Counted from the first letter of the stretch, positions 15,869-24,207 are shown. The stretch: DNA of 47,181 nt from CADCWK01 sp964244115 (GCA_964244115.1 CAXTHM010000025.1:1-47181), one strand, 5' to 3'. Program-made: numbers and translations. The notes: generated from the sequence alone by a model not told the origin.

Positions 15869-16435
15869 ATGAACCGCTTCTTCAGCAGACTCGACCTCCG
15901 CGAGATCCGGATCGACCCCCGGTCGTCACGGTTCCCACCCGGAACAGACGAGAGCGATGATGCGGCGACCGACGATCACCTCGTCCAGGCCCGTGAAACC
16001 GCGCTCGAGTGGCCGCACGGTGACGGTGTTGCCGTCCCGTCGGTTCCGCCGCCGCCCTCTGCCGCCGCATGGGAGATCTCAGGCGTTGCCAGTGACACCG
16101 ATGGCGCAACGGAAAGCGGGTCGCCCGAGAGCGCCTCGTCACCGGGTGAGGTTCTCTCGCCGAATGGCGCCGGGGATGACGTCCTGAAGGTCTCAGCCCG
16201 GTCCCGGCCCAGCGCCGTCGCCGGAGCGATCGCCGGGGTGGTGCGGGAGTCCGGCCGGGCCGAAGTCCAGGCGATCGGGGCCGGGGCGACGAATCAGGCG
16301 GTCAAGGCGGTGGCGATCGCTCGGGACTACCTGCAGGAGACGGGGATCGACGTGATCTGCCTGCCGGCGTTCATCGACGTCACGATCGGTGACGAGGATC
16401 GGACGGCGATCCGTCTGGTCATCGAGCCGCGCTGA
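15869..16435 (+). CDS. spoVS: SpoVS-domain protein with long N-terminal extension
   Basis: Residues about 104-188 are a complete SpoVS domain: DVLKVSARSRPSAVAGAIAG, EVQAIGAGATNQAVKAVAIA and DRTAIRLVIEPR closely follow the 86-residue Bacillus SpoVS, which has an Alba-like fold and affects sporulation. The first 100 residues are Pro/Ser/Asp-rich and look disordered, an extension absent from classical SpoVS. ATG 15869 follows AAGGGA; no SD stands before the domain itself, so the extension is probably translated. The stop overlaps the next start by one base. Its presence does not show that the organism sporulates, since SpoVS also occurs in non-sporulating thermophiles. Confidence 0.9.
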   Translation: MNRFFSRLDLREIRIDPRSSRFPPGTDESDDAATDDHLVQARETALEWPHGDGVAVPSVPPPPSAAAWEISGVASDTDGATESGSPESASSPGEVLSPNGAGDDVLKVSARSRPSAVAGAIAGVVRESGRAEVQAIGAGATNQAVKAVAIARDYLQETGIDVICLPAFIDVTIGDEDRTAIRLVIEPR

Positions 16436-17307
16436 TGGCGGTGTCCCGTGCCGGTGGCTCCGTGGGCCGGGCGGATCTCCATACGCATACCACCGCGTCC
16501 GACGGGCTGTTCTCCCCGGCCGAGCTCGTCGCCGCTGCCTGCGCACGGGGCCTCGCGGCGATCGCGATCACCGACCATGACACCGTCGACGGCGCGGAGG
16601 ACGCCCTGGCGATCACGTCGCCAGGGCTCCTGATCGTGGTCGGTGTCGAACTCAGTTGCGTCCTCGGCGGGGTCGATGTCCACCTGCTGGGGTACGGCTT
16701 CGACCCGAAGGCCAGCGGGTTGAGGGGTCTGCTCGATGACCGGGCGGGGCAGCGTCGGGCCCGTGCCGCCGCCATCGTCGAGCGCCTCGCTGCTCTCGGC
16801 GCCCCGGTGGAGATGGCTCGCGTCGTCGCCCTGGCGGGCGAGGGGACGATCGGGCGACCGCACGTCGCCCGCGCGCTGGTCGAGGCCGGCCACGCGGCGA
16901 GCGTCGGCGACGCGTTCGACCGCTACCTCGGTACCGGGCAGCCAGCCTACGTCGAGCGACCGGAACTCGCCCCCGAGCGGGCGATCGCCGAGATCCACGC
17001 TGCCGGCGGTGCGGCGGTCCTGGCCCATCCGCTGTACTCGGCGGGCTATGCGGAGTTCGTACCTGGCCTGGTCGAGGCCGGTCTGGACGGGATCGAGGTC
17101 GTCTACCCCGATCATAGCCCGGAGACCCGGCGAGCCCTGTCCCACCTTGCCAGCCGATTCGGGCTCGTCGAGACCGGCGGGACCGACTTCCACGGCGACT
17201 TCGGTCGCCCGGGGAAGGGTCTCGGTGACACGACGGTATCTGTGGATGTGATCGACCAGCTCGCGGGCCGCGCGGCCCGACGACGATCGGCAGGGACCAG
17301 ACCGTGA
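16435..17307 (+). CDS. PHP-domain phosphoesterase
   Basis: The 290-residue protein carries the PHP metal-site motifs in order: DLHTHTTASDG (17-27), AIAITDHDTVDGAEDAL near 41-57, VGVELSCVLGGVDVHLLGYGFD near 69-90, VLAHPLYSAG near 195, and ETGGTDFHGD near 246. Relatives of this size (YciV/RnaAM-type) are trinuclear-metal nucleases or phosphatases acting on 3'-5'-bisphosphonucleotides and short RNA 5' ends. ATG overlaps the spoVS stop by one base (TGATG) and its own stop overlaps ispD by four, so translation is probably coupled. Lying behind rny, a role in RNA or nucleotide turnover is plausible but inferred. Confidence 0.9.
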   Translation: MAVSRAGGSVGRADLHTHTTASDGLFSPAELVAAACARGLAAIAITDHDTVDGAEDALAITSPGLLIVVGVELSCVLGGVDVHLLGYGFDPKASGLRGLLDDRAGQRRARAAAIVERLAALGAPVEMARVVALAGEGTIGRPHVARALVEAGHAASVGDAFDRYLGTGQPAYVERPELAPERAIAEIHAAGGAAVLAHPLYSAGYAEFVPGLVEAGLDGIEVVYPDHSPETRRALSHLASRFGLVETGGTDFHGDFGRPGKGLGDTTVSVDVIDQLAGRAARRRSAGTRP

Positions 17308-18065
17308 GCGGGAGCGTTGTGTCGACGGGCGATTCGACGGCTGGGCGGTCGGGCCACACACCATCGGGTGTGGCCGGGATCATCGTCGCCGCGGGCCGGG
17401 GGACGCGCTACGGCGCCACGGACAAGGTGCTGCTGCCACTCGATGGACGTCCGATCCTCGCGTGGGTGCTGGACGCGTTCACGGCCTCGTGCGTCAGCGA
17501 GCTCGTCATCGTCGCCGGGCCGCACACGCAGGCGGCGGTCAGCGCGCTGGTCCGTCGGCTCGGGCTCGAGGATACGACCCGGATCGTCGAGGGTGGTGAG
17601 CGGCGGCAGGACTCGGTCGCCTGCGGCCTGGCGGCGGTCAGCGCCGGGATCGACGTCGTCGCGATCCATGATGCTGCCCGTCCGCTGGTGACCCCGGCGC
17701 TGATAGACCGGACGATCCGGCAGGCGATGGCGACGGGGTCGGCCATCGCCGCCTGTCCCGTTACCGACACGCTCAAGCGGGTCCGGGCCGATCTGACGAT
17801 CGAGGCCACCGTCCCTCGGGAGTCGTTCTGGTCAGCGCAGACGCCGCAGGCGTTCCGGCGCGACCTACTGGCGGAGGCGTTCGAGTCACCGCTGTTCCGA
17901 GAGCAGACGTTCACCGACGAGGCGGGGCTGTTCGAGGCGCTGGGCTACCCGGTCGCCGTCGTGCCGAACCATGAGCCGAACCCGAAGGTGACGCACGCGG
18001 GCGACCTTGCCGTGATCGAGGCGCTCCTGTCGACCCGTTCAAAGGACCGGGAGGCCGCCAGATGA
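17304..18065 (+). CDS. ispD: 2-C-methyl-D-erythritol 4-phosphate cytidylyltransferase
   Basis: The 253-residue enzyme attaches CMP to methylerythritol phosphate in the non-mevalonate isoprenoid pathway. Hallmarks are GIIVAAGRGTRYGATDKVLLPLDGRPI (25-51) with the CTP-binding AAGRGTR loop, GGERRQDSVACGL near 97-109, AIHDAARPLV near 122-131 and FWSAQTPQAFRRDLL near 176-190. The first 22 residues are extra and look unstructured. GTG start overlaps the PHP stop (GTGA), and the ispF start overlaps its stop (ATGA). Confidence 0.96.
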   Translation: MSGSVVSTGDSTAGRSGHTPSGVAGIIVAAGRGTRYGATDKVLLPLDGRPILAWVLDAFTASCVSELVIVAGPHTQAAVSALVRRLGLEDTTRIVEGGERRQDSVACGLAAVSAGIDVVAIHDAARPLVTPALIDRTIRQAMATGSAIAACPVTDTLKRVRADLTIEATVPRESFWSAQTPQAFRRDLLAEAFESPLFREQTFTDEAGLFEALGYPVAVVPNHEPNPKVTHAGDLAVIEALLSTRSKDREAAR

Positions 18066-18571
18066 CCCTCAGCCAGCCATCGATCCGGTCCGGGATCGGT
18101 TATGACATCCACCGCCTGGTCGCTGGCCGGCCGCTCGTCATCGGTGGCGTCCGGTTCGTGTCCGATGTCGGCCTTGACGGCCACAGCGACGCGGATGTCC
18201 TGCTCCATGCCATCGCCGACGCGATCCTCGGTGCGGCCGCCCTGGGGGACATCGGACAGCACTTCCCGCCCGGCGATCCGGAGTGGGCCGGTGCCGACAG
18301 CGTCGCGCTGCTGATCGCGTGCGTGGTGAAGCTCCACGAGGCGGGCTGGGTGGTCGGTAACGTCGACGCGACGGTGATCGCGGAGTCGCCGAAGATCAAC
18401 CCACGGGCGGCCGAGATGCGGGACCGGATCGCCGCGGCGCTCGGCGTCGGGATCGACGCGGTCAGCCTCAAGGCGACCACCAACGAGCTCCTCGGGGCGA
18501 TCGGGCGGGGGGAAGGGATCGCGGCCCTCGCGACCGCGACGATCGTTCGTCGGGACGAGGGTGCCGTCTGA
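18062..18571 (+). CDS. ispF: 2-C-methyl-D-erythritol 2,4-cyclodiphosphate synthase
   Basis: The 169-residue trimeric zinc enzyme cyclises CDP-methylerythritol 2-phosphate with loss of CMP, two steps after IspD. It shows GIGYDIHRL with metal-binding Asp14 and His16, GLDGHSDADVLLHAIADAILGAAALGDIG, and the conserved SLKATTNELLGAIGRGEGIAALA near the end. ATG overlaps the ispD stop by four bases. The ispE kinase that acts between IspD and IspF is not in the window. Confidence 0.97.
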   Translation: MTLSQPSIRSGIGYDIHRLVAGRPLVIGGVRFVSDVGLDGHSDADVLLHAIADAILGAAALGDIGQHFPPGDPEWAGADSVALLIACVVKLHEAGWVVGNVDATVIAESPKINPRAAEMRDRIAAALGVGIDAVSLKATTNELLGAIGRGEGIAALATATIVRRDEGAV

Positions 18572-19062
18572 TGCGGGTCCTGACCCAGCGGGTGACCTCC
18601 GCTCAGGTGGTGGTCGAGGGGGAGACCATCGGGGCCATCGGTCGGGGCCTGGTCCTGCTCGTCGGGATCACCCATGCCGACGATGATCAGATCGTCCGGC
18701 GACTTGCCGCGAAGGTCGCGAACCTGCGCGTCTTCGCCGACGAGGGCGGGACGATGAACCGGTCGGCGCTGGATCTCATCGCCGAGTCGACGCCGACGCC
18801 CGAGGCAGATCTGACCAGTGCGCCGGTCGCGATGCTCGTCGTCTCTCAGTTCACGCTCTACGCTGACGCGCGGAAGGGTCGGCGGCCGAGCTTCGTTGGA
18901 GCCTCACGGCCGGAGCAGGCCGCCCCGCTGGTCGATCTGTTCGTTGAGGCCCTCCGTGGGTTGGGCTTGCCGGTCGCGACGGGCCGATTCGGGGCCGACA
19001 TGGCGGTGACGCTGACCAATGACGGCCCGGTCACGATCTGGCTCGACAGCGACGATCTGTAG
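18571..19062 (+). CDS. dtd: D-aminoacyl-tRNA deacylase
   Basis: The 163-residue enzyme hydrolyses D-amino acids, and glycine mischarged on tRNA-Ala, from tRNA. It has both family signatures: VSQFTLYADARKGRRPSF near residues 90-107, containing SQFTLYAD, and the cross-subunit NDGPVTIWLDSDDL near the C-terminus with the cis-Pro motif GPVT. It begins MRVLTQRVTSAQVVVEGE as DTD proteins do. ATG overlaps the ispF stop by one base; it is the last gene of the operon, followed by a repeat-rich gap. Confidence 0.96.
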   Translation: MRVLTQRVTSAQVVVEGETIGAIGRGLVLLVGITHADDDQIVRRLAAKVANLRVFADEGGTMNRSALDLIAESTPTPEADLTSAPVAMLVVSQFTLYADARKGRRPSFVGASRPEQAAPLVDLFVEALRGLGLPVATGRFGADMAVTLTNDGPVTIWLDSDDL

Positions 19063-19107
19063 GGGCATTCGGAGTCGTTCGAGCGGGTTGCACTGGAAGT
19101 GCCTGAT

Positions 19108-19205
19108 GGCGGAGCAGACCTCCCCCCCAGCCCCTCTCCGGCTCACCTGCTGTAGCGGCTCTCGCTGCGCTGCGGCTCCGCAGGTGCCCGGAGCGGGGAG
19201 CACGC
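19108..19205. repeat. Dispersed intergenic repeat, family A, copy 2
   Basis: Begins GGCGGAGCAGACCTC and continues CCCCTCTCCGGCTCACCTGC, then CTGCGGCTCCGCAGGTGCCC and GGAGCGGGGAGCAC. It shares both ends and most of the centre with the copy at 3578-3697 but is shorter. CACCTGC pairs with GCAGGTG, and the central GCGGCTC...GAGC segments give further pairing. It lies 45 bases after dtd. Confidence 0.78.
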
Positions 19206-19337
19206 CGTGGTGCGTAAGCAGGCATTTCAATGAGAACCGCTGTAGGACCTGGCTAGCCTTGCCCATTGCGCTCCCGCTCCGCGATACGACATGCGCATCG
19301 ATATGGTTGATCGAGGGGAAAGCGCGCCTCTCCAACA

Positions 19338-19404
19338 CCGTTACCACCCTGCGGGCAATGGCCGCGACGGGGGCCTGGCTCGTACGCCTTGCCCCTACGA
19401 GAAG
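19338..19404 (+). repeat. Dispersed intergenic repeat, family B, copy 3 (diverged)
   Basis: Reads CCGTTACCACCCTGCGGGCA, then ATGGCCGCGACGGGGGCCTGGC, then GCCTTGCCCCTACGAGAA. It aligns over its whole length with the copies at 10470-10536 and 19600-19660 but has several substitutions that break the first small hairpin, so it looks older. Confidence 0.65.
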
Positions 19405-19481
19405 GGGCGTGGTGGACCACAATGGTGCACGTACGTCATGCCGCTGTGCCCATCACAGGAGGGCGAAGCCGTCCTGCAAAC

Positions 19482-19556
19482 GCCCCTCTCCGGGCGTGAG
19501 CGCCGCAGGGCGAGACGAGCCGGGGAGGGGTTCTCGCTGCGCTGCGGGAGGGGACT
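19482..19556 (+). repeat. Family A-related partial repeat
   Basis: CCCCTCTCCGGGCGTGAGCG leads to GAGCCGGGGAGGGG and then TTCTCGCTGCGCTGCGGGAG. It shares CCCCTCTCCGG and CTCGCTGCGCTGCGG with family A copy 2, in rearranged order. CCCCTCTCCGG and CCGGGGAGGGG pair as a stem. The GGGAGGGGACT end also resembles 66-80 at the left edge of the window. Confidence 0.5.
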
Positions 19557-19599
19557 ACTCGCAACCGACCTGTCTCCGGTGACTCATTGGTCGTCGAGA

Positions 19600-19660
19600 C
19601 CGTTATCGCCCTGCGGGGCGATGGCCGCCGCGGCGGCCTGGCTTGCAAGCTGCGCTACGG
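19600..19660 (+). repeat. Dispersed intergenic repeat, family B, copy 4
   Basis: Reads CCGTTATCGCCCTGCGGGGC, then GATGGCCGCCGCGGCGGCCT, then GGCTTGCAAGCTGCGCTACG. Both palindromes are perfect here: ATCGCC-CTGCG-GGGCGAT-like and GGCCGCCGCGGCGGCC. It lies 55 bases before the stop codon of xylulokinase, in convergent orientation. The rest of the 652-base gap 19063-19714 contains no gene; frames across it are Arg/Pro-rich without SD. Confidence 0.75.
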
Positions 19661-19714
19661 AAAAACGCCGCGGTGCCAAGGTTGATCACAAGGGCCGCCC
19701 CAACGCCAATCCGG

Positions 19715-21157
19715 TTATTCCCCTCGCATCGCGGCGATCAGGGCGCGGCGCTGATCCATCCGGAAGGCGTCACGGTATTCGGGCCGGGGGGTGGCGCTGG
19801 CGACGACGGGCGGGCGCCAGGCCTGGCTGCGTTCGAACGTCGTCGTGCCGGTCGCGATCGCGGCGGCCTGCGCCGCCATCCCGCGGGCGGCGTGCTCACC
19901 GCCGGAGCGGACCGCGATCGGGATCTGGAGGGCGTCGGCGATGGCCTGCTGCCAGACCGGACTGGCCGAGCCGCCGCCGACGAGGGTCGCCTCGCTGGCC
20001 CGGAAGCCGTCCCGGCCGAGGGCGTCGACGCAGTAGGCCAGCCCGGCGGCGACGCCATCCAGCGCCGCCCGGACATAAAGGGCGCCGGTCGCGTTGTCGT
20101 CGGTGAGACCGAGGAGCTGGCCGGTCGCGACCGGCAGGTTCGGGGTCCGCTCGCCGCCGAAGTAGGGCAGGAGCAGGAGGCCGTCGGCGCCCGGGGCCAT
20201 CGCCCCGGCGGCCTCCAGGGCCGCGTCGCGTGCCATCCCGACCGAGGCAGCGACCGTATCGACGACCTTCGTGCAGTTGATCATGCAGGCCAGCGGCAGG
20301 AAGCGCCCGGTGGCATCCGCGAAGCCGCAGACCTCGCCGGAGCCATCCCGTGTCGGCTGCGCCGCAACCGTGAAGGCGACCCCGCTGGTCCCAAGGCTGA
20401 TGACGAGTTCGCCCAGCCCGGCCCCGATCCCGGCGGCCGCGGCCGAGTTGTCGCCCGAACCGGCCCCGACGGGAATGCCGGCCGGAAGACCGAGTGCCTG
20501 AGCGGCCCGGTCGGTCAGGTGGCCGGCGATGGCGTCCGGGCCGATCACGTCCGGGAGCCGGAGTCGCGCGGCGAGATCGCCGCCGACCGCCAGCGCGAGG
20601 AGGTCGCGGCGGTACGTCTCGCTGATCGACGACCACCAGCCGCTGCCGGACGCCTCGCCACGATCCGTCGTCAGCCGCCCGGTCAGGCGGAGGTTGAGGT
20701 AGTCATGCGGCAGGCAGACGGAGACGACCTCCGCCAGCCGGTCCGGCTGGGTCCGGGCGAGGTGGGCCAGCTTGGTGATCGTGATCGACGGGACGAGCCG
20801 GGTACCGGTCTCGGCGGCGAAATCGGCGAGGCCATTGAGCCGGTCGGCGTCCGGGGCGGAGTCGGTGTTGTTCCAGAGCGGGGCGGGAAGGACGGGTTTG
20901 CCGTCACCGTCGAGCGCGACGAAGCCGTGCTGCTGGGCATCGACGGCGATCGCCCGGACATCGACCTGGTCGCCGGCGGTGGCGAGTGCGTCGCGGACGG
21001 CCCGGACGAGGGCGTCCCACCACATGGCTGGGTCCTGGACCGTGTCGCCCGCGTGGGGCGCCCGGCCCTCGGCGATGGTCTGGCCGCTCTCCAGTGCGAC
21101 GACCAACGCCTTGACCGACTGGGTGCCAGAGTCGATCCCGATCACCACCGGTGTCAT
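19715..21157 (-). CDS. xylB: Xylulokinase (FGGY carbohydrate kinase)
   Basis: The 480-residue FGGY kinase phosphorylates a pentulose, most likely D-xylulose, with ATP. N-terminal ATP-binding IGIDSGTQSVKALVV (6-20), the substrate loop AIAVDAQQHGFVALD near 69-83, LWNNTDSAPDA near 94, GAGSGDNSAAAAGIG near 241, and C-terminal GGGSASPVWQQAIADALQIPI near 394 are all present; the xylulokinase-type Gln-His and the active Asp in GAGSGDN suggest this substrate over glycerol or ribulose. GAGGAGG precedes ATG 21157. No xylose isomerase is adjacent. It is divergent from the mannose-6-phosphate isomerase gene. Confidence 0.92.
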   Translation of the reverse strand: MTPVVIGIDSGTQSVKALVVALESGQTIAEGRAPHAGDTVQDPAMWWDALVRAVRDALATAGDQVDVRAIAVDAQQHGFVALDGDGKPVLPAPLWNNTDSAPDADRLNGLADFAAETGTRLVPSITITKLAHLARTQPDRLAEVVSVCLPHDYLNLRLTGRLTTDRGEASGSGWWSSISETYRRDLLALAVGGDLAARLRLPDVIGPDAIAGHLTDRAAQALGLPAGIPVGAGSGDNSAAAAGIGAGLGELVISLGTSGVAFTVAAQPTRDGSGEVCGFADATGRFLPLACMINCTKVVDTVAASVGMARDAALEAAGAMAPGADGLLLLPYFGGERTPNLPVATGQLLGLTDDNATGALYVRAALDGVAAGLAYCVDALGRDGFRASEATLVGGGSASPVWQQAIADALQIPIAVRSGGEHAARGMAAQAAAIATGTTTFERSQAWRPPVVASATPRPEYRDAFRMDQRRALIAAMRGE

Positions 21158-21354
21158 TCGTCCTCCTCACGGCCCCAGCCGTCCGCGGTCACGACCAGCG
21201 CCACCGGTCCGGCCACTTCGGTCCCGATTCCCTGCGACCGATATGATACGCCCAGACCCGAAGGACGATGAGTTGGCGCGAGCGTTCGAGACTGCCGGCC
21301 GCCGGCGTATCGATCACACGTTGCCGCTCCTCGATGGCATGACAGGATAATGGA

Positions 21355-22434
21355 ATGGCCTCCTGGTACCCGCTCAAGCTAACCGCTCACACGCGGAACT
21401 ACACCTTCGGTGAGCGCATGATCGTCGATCGGCTCGGTAAATCCGGGCTGCCCGAGGAGGGCCGGATCGCCGAGACGTGGGAGATCAGCGATTACGGCGA
21501 GACGAGCGGGGTGATCCGGAACGGCGAGTTCGCCGGCCGGACGCTCCACGAGCTCGTCGTCGACCATCCGGACGAGCTCGTCGGGCGCGGCTGGCGGGGT
21601 GAGCGCTTCCCGCTGCTGGCGAAGTTCCTCGACGCCAGCCACCTGCTGCCGATCCATCTCCATGCCGACGACGAGATCGCCGCCAGGGACCACGGCGAGC
21701 CCAACGGCAAGGACGAAGCCTGGCACATCCTGGACTGCGCCGATGACGCCTCGGTGCTGGTCGGTATCCGGCCCGGCCTCTCGCGTGATGAGATCCGGCG
21801 GGGCCTGCTCGATCAACGCTGGGACGATGTCCTGCTCCGGTACCCGATCAATCCCGGCGAGACCGTCTACGTCCCCGGCGGTGTCCTGCATACGTTCGGG
21901 CCGGATACGGTCGTCTTCGAGATCCAGCAGACGTCCGATCTGGGGCAGACGGCCATGCCGGCCGACAACCTGGGTCACGCGTTCAGCGACGAGCAGCGGG
22001 TCGCCAACATCGACGCCCTGATGGGGGAACTCCGCGTCGAGCCCCTGCCGCGACCGTTCCATGGGCTGACCCGCTACGAGGGGACGGTCCGGATCGTCGT
22101 CGGCTGCGCGGGGCCGCACTTCGCCCTGGAGCGCTGGAACCTGGCGGTACCGTTCGAGGTTCCCGCTCGTCCCGATCGTTGCCTGACGCTGACGAATCTC
22201 GGTGACCCGGTCGCCGTGTCGTGGGACGGCGGGGTCGATGTGCTGGAGCGGGCCGAGTCCTGCGTGATCCCGGCGGCGATGCCGGGCTTCACCCTCGTGC
22301 CGGACGGCAAGGCGGTCGTCCTCGCCTGCTTCGTGCCCGACTTCGCGCGCGACATCATCGAACCGCTCCGCCGGGCCGGCCATCCCGACGAGGAGATCGC
22401 GGCGCTGGGGGAGGTTCCGCTCGGAGACGGCTAA
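21355..22434 (+). CDS. manA: Type I mannose-6-phosphate isomerase
   Basis: The 359-residue cupin-type zinc enzyme interconverts mannose 6-phosphate and fructose 6-phosphate. Metal and substrate motifs are LLPIHLHADDEIA (about 98-110), GKDEAWHILD near 119-128, and YVPGGVLHTFGP near 176-187 with the catalytic-domain His. Length and order match the short bacterial ManA class. A TATGAT at 21242-21247 may be its -10, without a good -35. A 35-codon ATG frame at 21243-21350 precedes it but has no SD. Its last four bases overlap the 3' end of the convergent aminotransferase gene. Other sugar isomerase specificities in this fold cannot be excluded. Confidence 0.85.
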   Translation: MASWYPLKLTAHTRNYTFGERMIVDRLGKSGLPEEGRIAETWEISDYGETSGVIRNGEFAGRTLHELVVDHPDELVGRGWRGERFPLLAKFLDASHLLPIHLHADDEIAARDHGEPNGKDEAWHILDCADDASVLVGIRPGLSRDEIRRGLLDQRWDDVLLRYPINPGETVYVPGGVLHTFGPDTVVFEIQQTSDLGQTAMPADNLGHAFSDEQRVANIDALMGELRVEPLPRPFHGLTRYEGTVRIVVGCAGPHFALERWNLAVPFEVPARPDRCLTLTNLGDPVAVSWDGGVDVLERAESCVIPAAMPGFTLVPDGKAVVLACFVPDFARDIIEPLRRAGHPDEEIAALGEVPLGDG

Positions 22435-23654
22435 TGCGCCGTCGCGAGCCGCTCGACCTGCTCGGCCAGCAGGTCGCACTCCCCCTCGGTCGTGACGTAG
22501 TGGAGGCTGGCCCGGACGATCGATGCGAGGCCACGCTGCTCCATGTCGTACCGGGTGCTGGTGATCGGCGAGGCGCTGACGTTGATCCGGTGGTCGGCGA
22601 GGGCGCGCTTGATCTCCGCCGGGTCCCGGTTCTCGATCGTGAAGCTCACGATCGCGCCGCGCTCGGCCCCGAGGTCGCGAACCGTGACGCCGGGGATCGC
22701 CTCGAGGCGACCTCGCAGGCCGGCGGCGCGGGCCGAGATCGTCGCCCAGCTCCGGTCGATGCCGACCGTGGTGGCATAGTCGACGGCCGCGCCGAGGCCG
22801 AGGACGGCGGCCATCGGACGCTCCCAGTTCTCGAAGCGCATCGCGCCCGGGGCCAGTTCGTACGAATCGGCCGACGTCCAGGTGGCGGCGTGGTTATCGA
22901 GGAAGGTCGGTTCCAGCCGCTCGGCGAGCTCCCGCATCACGTAGAGGAAGCCCCGGCCACGGGGTCCGCGAAGATACTTCCGGCTTGTCGCCGAGAGGGC
23001 GTGGCAGCCGATCCGGGCGACATCGATCGGCAGCTGGCCGACGGTCTGGCAGGCGTCGAGCAGATAGACGGCGTCCGAGCCGGACTCGGCCAGGATCCGG
23101 CCCACGGCCTCGACGGGCTGGATCATGCCGCCGTTGGTCGCCATGTGGGTGATCGCCACCAGCCTGACCCGGTCGTCCAGCATGTCGCGGAAGGCGTCGA
23201 GATCGAGTGCGCCCGTCTCGTCGTTCGGGATGACCTCGACGGAGAGGCCCCGCCGAGCGACCTGGAGGAGGGCGATCGCGTTGCTGCCGTACTCGTTGGC
23301 GGCCGTCAGGATGCGGTCACCGGGCCGGAACGGCAGGCTGTAGAAGAGCATGTCCCAGGCGCGGGTCGCGTTCTCGACGATGGCGATCTCGTCCGGCCGC
23401 GCCCCGACCAGCGCCGCGATCGACCCGTAGACCGACGCCAGCCGATCGTCACGGAGCGCGGCGGCTTCGTAGGCGCCGATCTCGCTCTCCAGGTGGAGAT
23501 GCTCGATCATCACCCGCAGGACCGGATCGGGAGTGGGCGAGTCGCCGGCATGGTTGAAATGCACGACGCGCTGGCAGGCGGCCGTCTCGGCCCTCAGTCG
23601 GCCGACCTCGTCGTCGGTCAGTGGCACCGGACCGACTCCCGTCATCGTCGCCAT
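22431..23654 (-). CDS. Class V aminotransferase-fold PLP enzyme
   Basis: The 407-residue protein has the class V fold used by cysteine desulfurases, isopenicillin N epimerases and EgtE-type lyases. It begins FNHAGDSPTPDPVL, has ENATRAWDMLFYSLPF near 93, LTAANEYGSNAIAL near 115, the PLP Asp and Gln in YLLDACQTVGQLPIDV near 196, and the Schiff-base lysine in SATSRKYLRGPRGRGFLYV near 217-236 (Lys about 222). No catalytic-loop cysteine of the NifS type is visible, so a cysteine desulfurase is less likely. The substrate is not known. It is convergent with manA and overlaps its stop by four bases. Confidence 0.88.
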   Translation of the reverse strand: MATMTGVGPVPLTDDEVGRLRAETAACQRVVHFNHAGDSPTPDPVLRVMIEHLHLESEIGAYEAAALRDDRLASVYGSIAALVGARPDEIAIVENATRAWDMLFYSLPFRPGDRILTAANEYGSNAIALLQVARRGLSVEVIPNDETGALDLDAFRDMLDDRVRLVAITHMATNGGMIQPVEAVGRILAESGSDAVYLLDACQTVGQLPIDVARIGCHALSATSRKYLRGPRGRGFLYVMRELAERLEPTFLDNHAATWTSADSYELAPGAMRFENWERPMAAVLGLGAAVDYATTVGIDRSWATISARAAGLRGRLEAIPGVTVRDLGAERGAIVSFTIENRDPAEIKRALADHRINVSASPITSTRYDMEQRGLASIVRASLHYVTTEGECDLLAEQVERLATAH

Positions 23655-23696
23655 CGTCGCCAGTCTCCGTCCGACGGCGGGCGTTTCGGGCTCCGC

Positions 23697-24140
23697 CTAG
23701 CGTCTCACCGGGTCGTCCGGTGGGTTGGTGCTCGGATCATACGACGACCGGGCTGAGGTCGCCTCCCCGTCGATCGTGCCCGTCCGGTCGGAGAGGCGCT
23801 CGCTCTGCTCGCCGGGCGCCTTGTCGCCGAAGCCCCAGGCGTCGTCCGGACGCGGGGTGAAGCTGCCCAGTCGCATCAGGGCCGCCATCTTCTGGTCCAT
23901 CGGCTGGTCGCCCAGCAGGACCTCGGCGAGGTTCTGGGCCTGCCTGCTGTCGACCCGGGCGTCGGGGCCAAGCCCGTACTCGCCCTCCAGCGCGTTATGG
24001 ACCCGTTGTTCACTGACGCCGAACGCCTCGGCGACGGCTGGGGCGCCGAACGTCTCATCGATCCCCTGGGTCTCGCCGGCGGCCGGTCGGCCGGTCGGGG
24101 TCGACTCGACCCCCTTCGCCAGATCGTCTCGATCCTTCAT
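23697..24140 (-). CDS. Hypothetical protein with a helical, HTH-like middle
   Basis: The 147-residue product is not recognised. Residues about 34-90 (APAVAEAFGVSEQRVHNALEG, then VDSRQAQNLAEVLLGDQPMDQKMAALMRLG) are helical, and the first part reads like a helix-turn-helix (AEAFGVSEQRVHNAL). Both ends are polar, Gly/Pro/Ser-rich and probably disordered. No signal peptide or membrane segment. GGAGG eight bases before ATG 24140 supports translation. It lies downstream of the membrane-protein gene on the same strand. Confidence 0.65.
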   Translation of the reverse strand: MKDRDDLAKGVESTPTGRPAAGETQGIDETFGAPAVAEAFGVSEQRVHNALEGEYGLGPDARVDSRQAQNLAEVLLGDQPMDQKMAALMRLGSFTPRPDDAWGFGDKAPGEQSERLSDRTGTIDGEATSARSSYDPSTNPPDDPVRR

Positions 24141-24207
24141 GGGTGCATCCTCCTCGCGGCCGGGTCATGCAGGGTCCGTGCCGGGTGCGGTCGCGGTGGT
24201 CCCGCCG

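Noticed and set aside
21243..21350. A 35-codon ORF just before manA
   Set aside because: No SD, no recognisable feature, and it overlaps the probable manA promoter and leader.
22431..23654. Cysteine desulfurase assignment for the class V PLP enzyme
   Set aside because: The fold fits, but no active-loop cysteine in the NifS/SufS context is visible and the gene is not next to the Fe-S scaffold gene.
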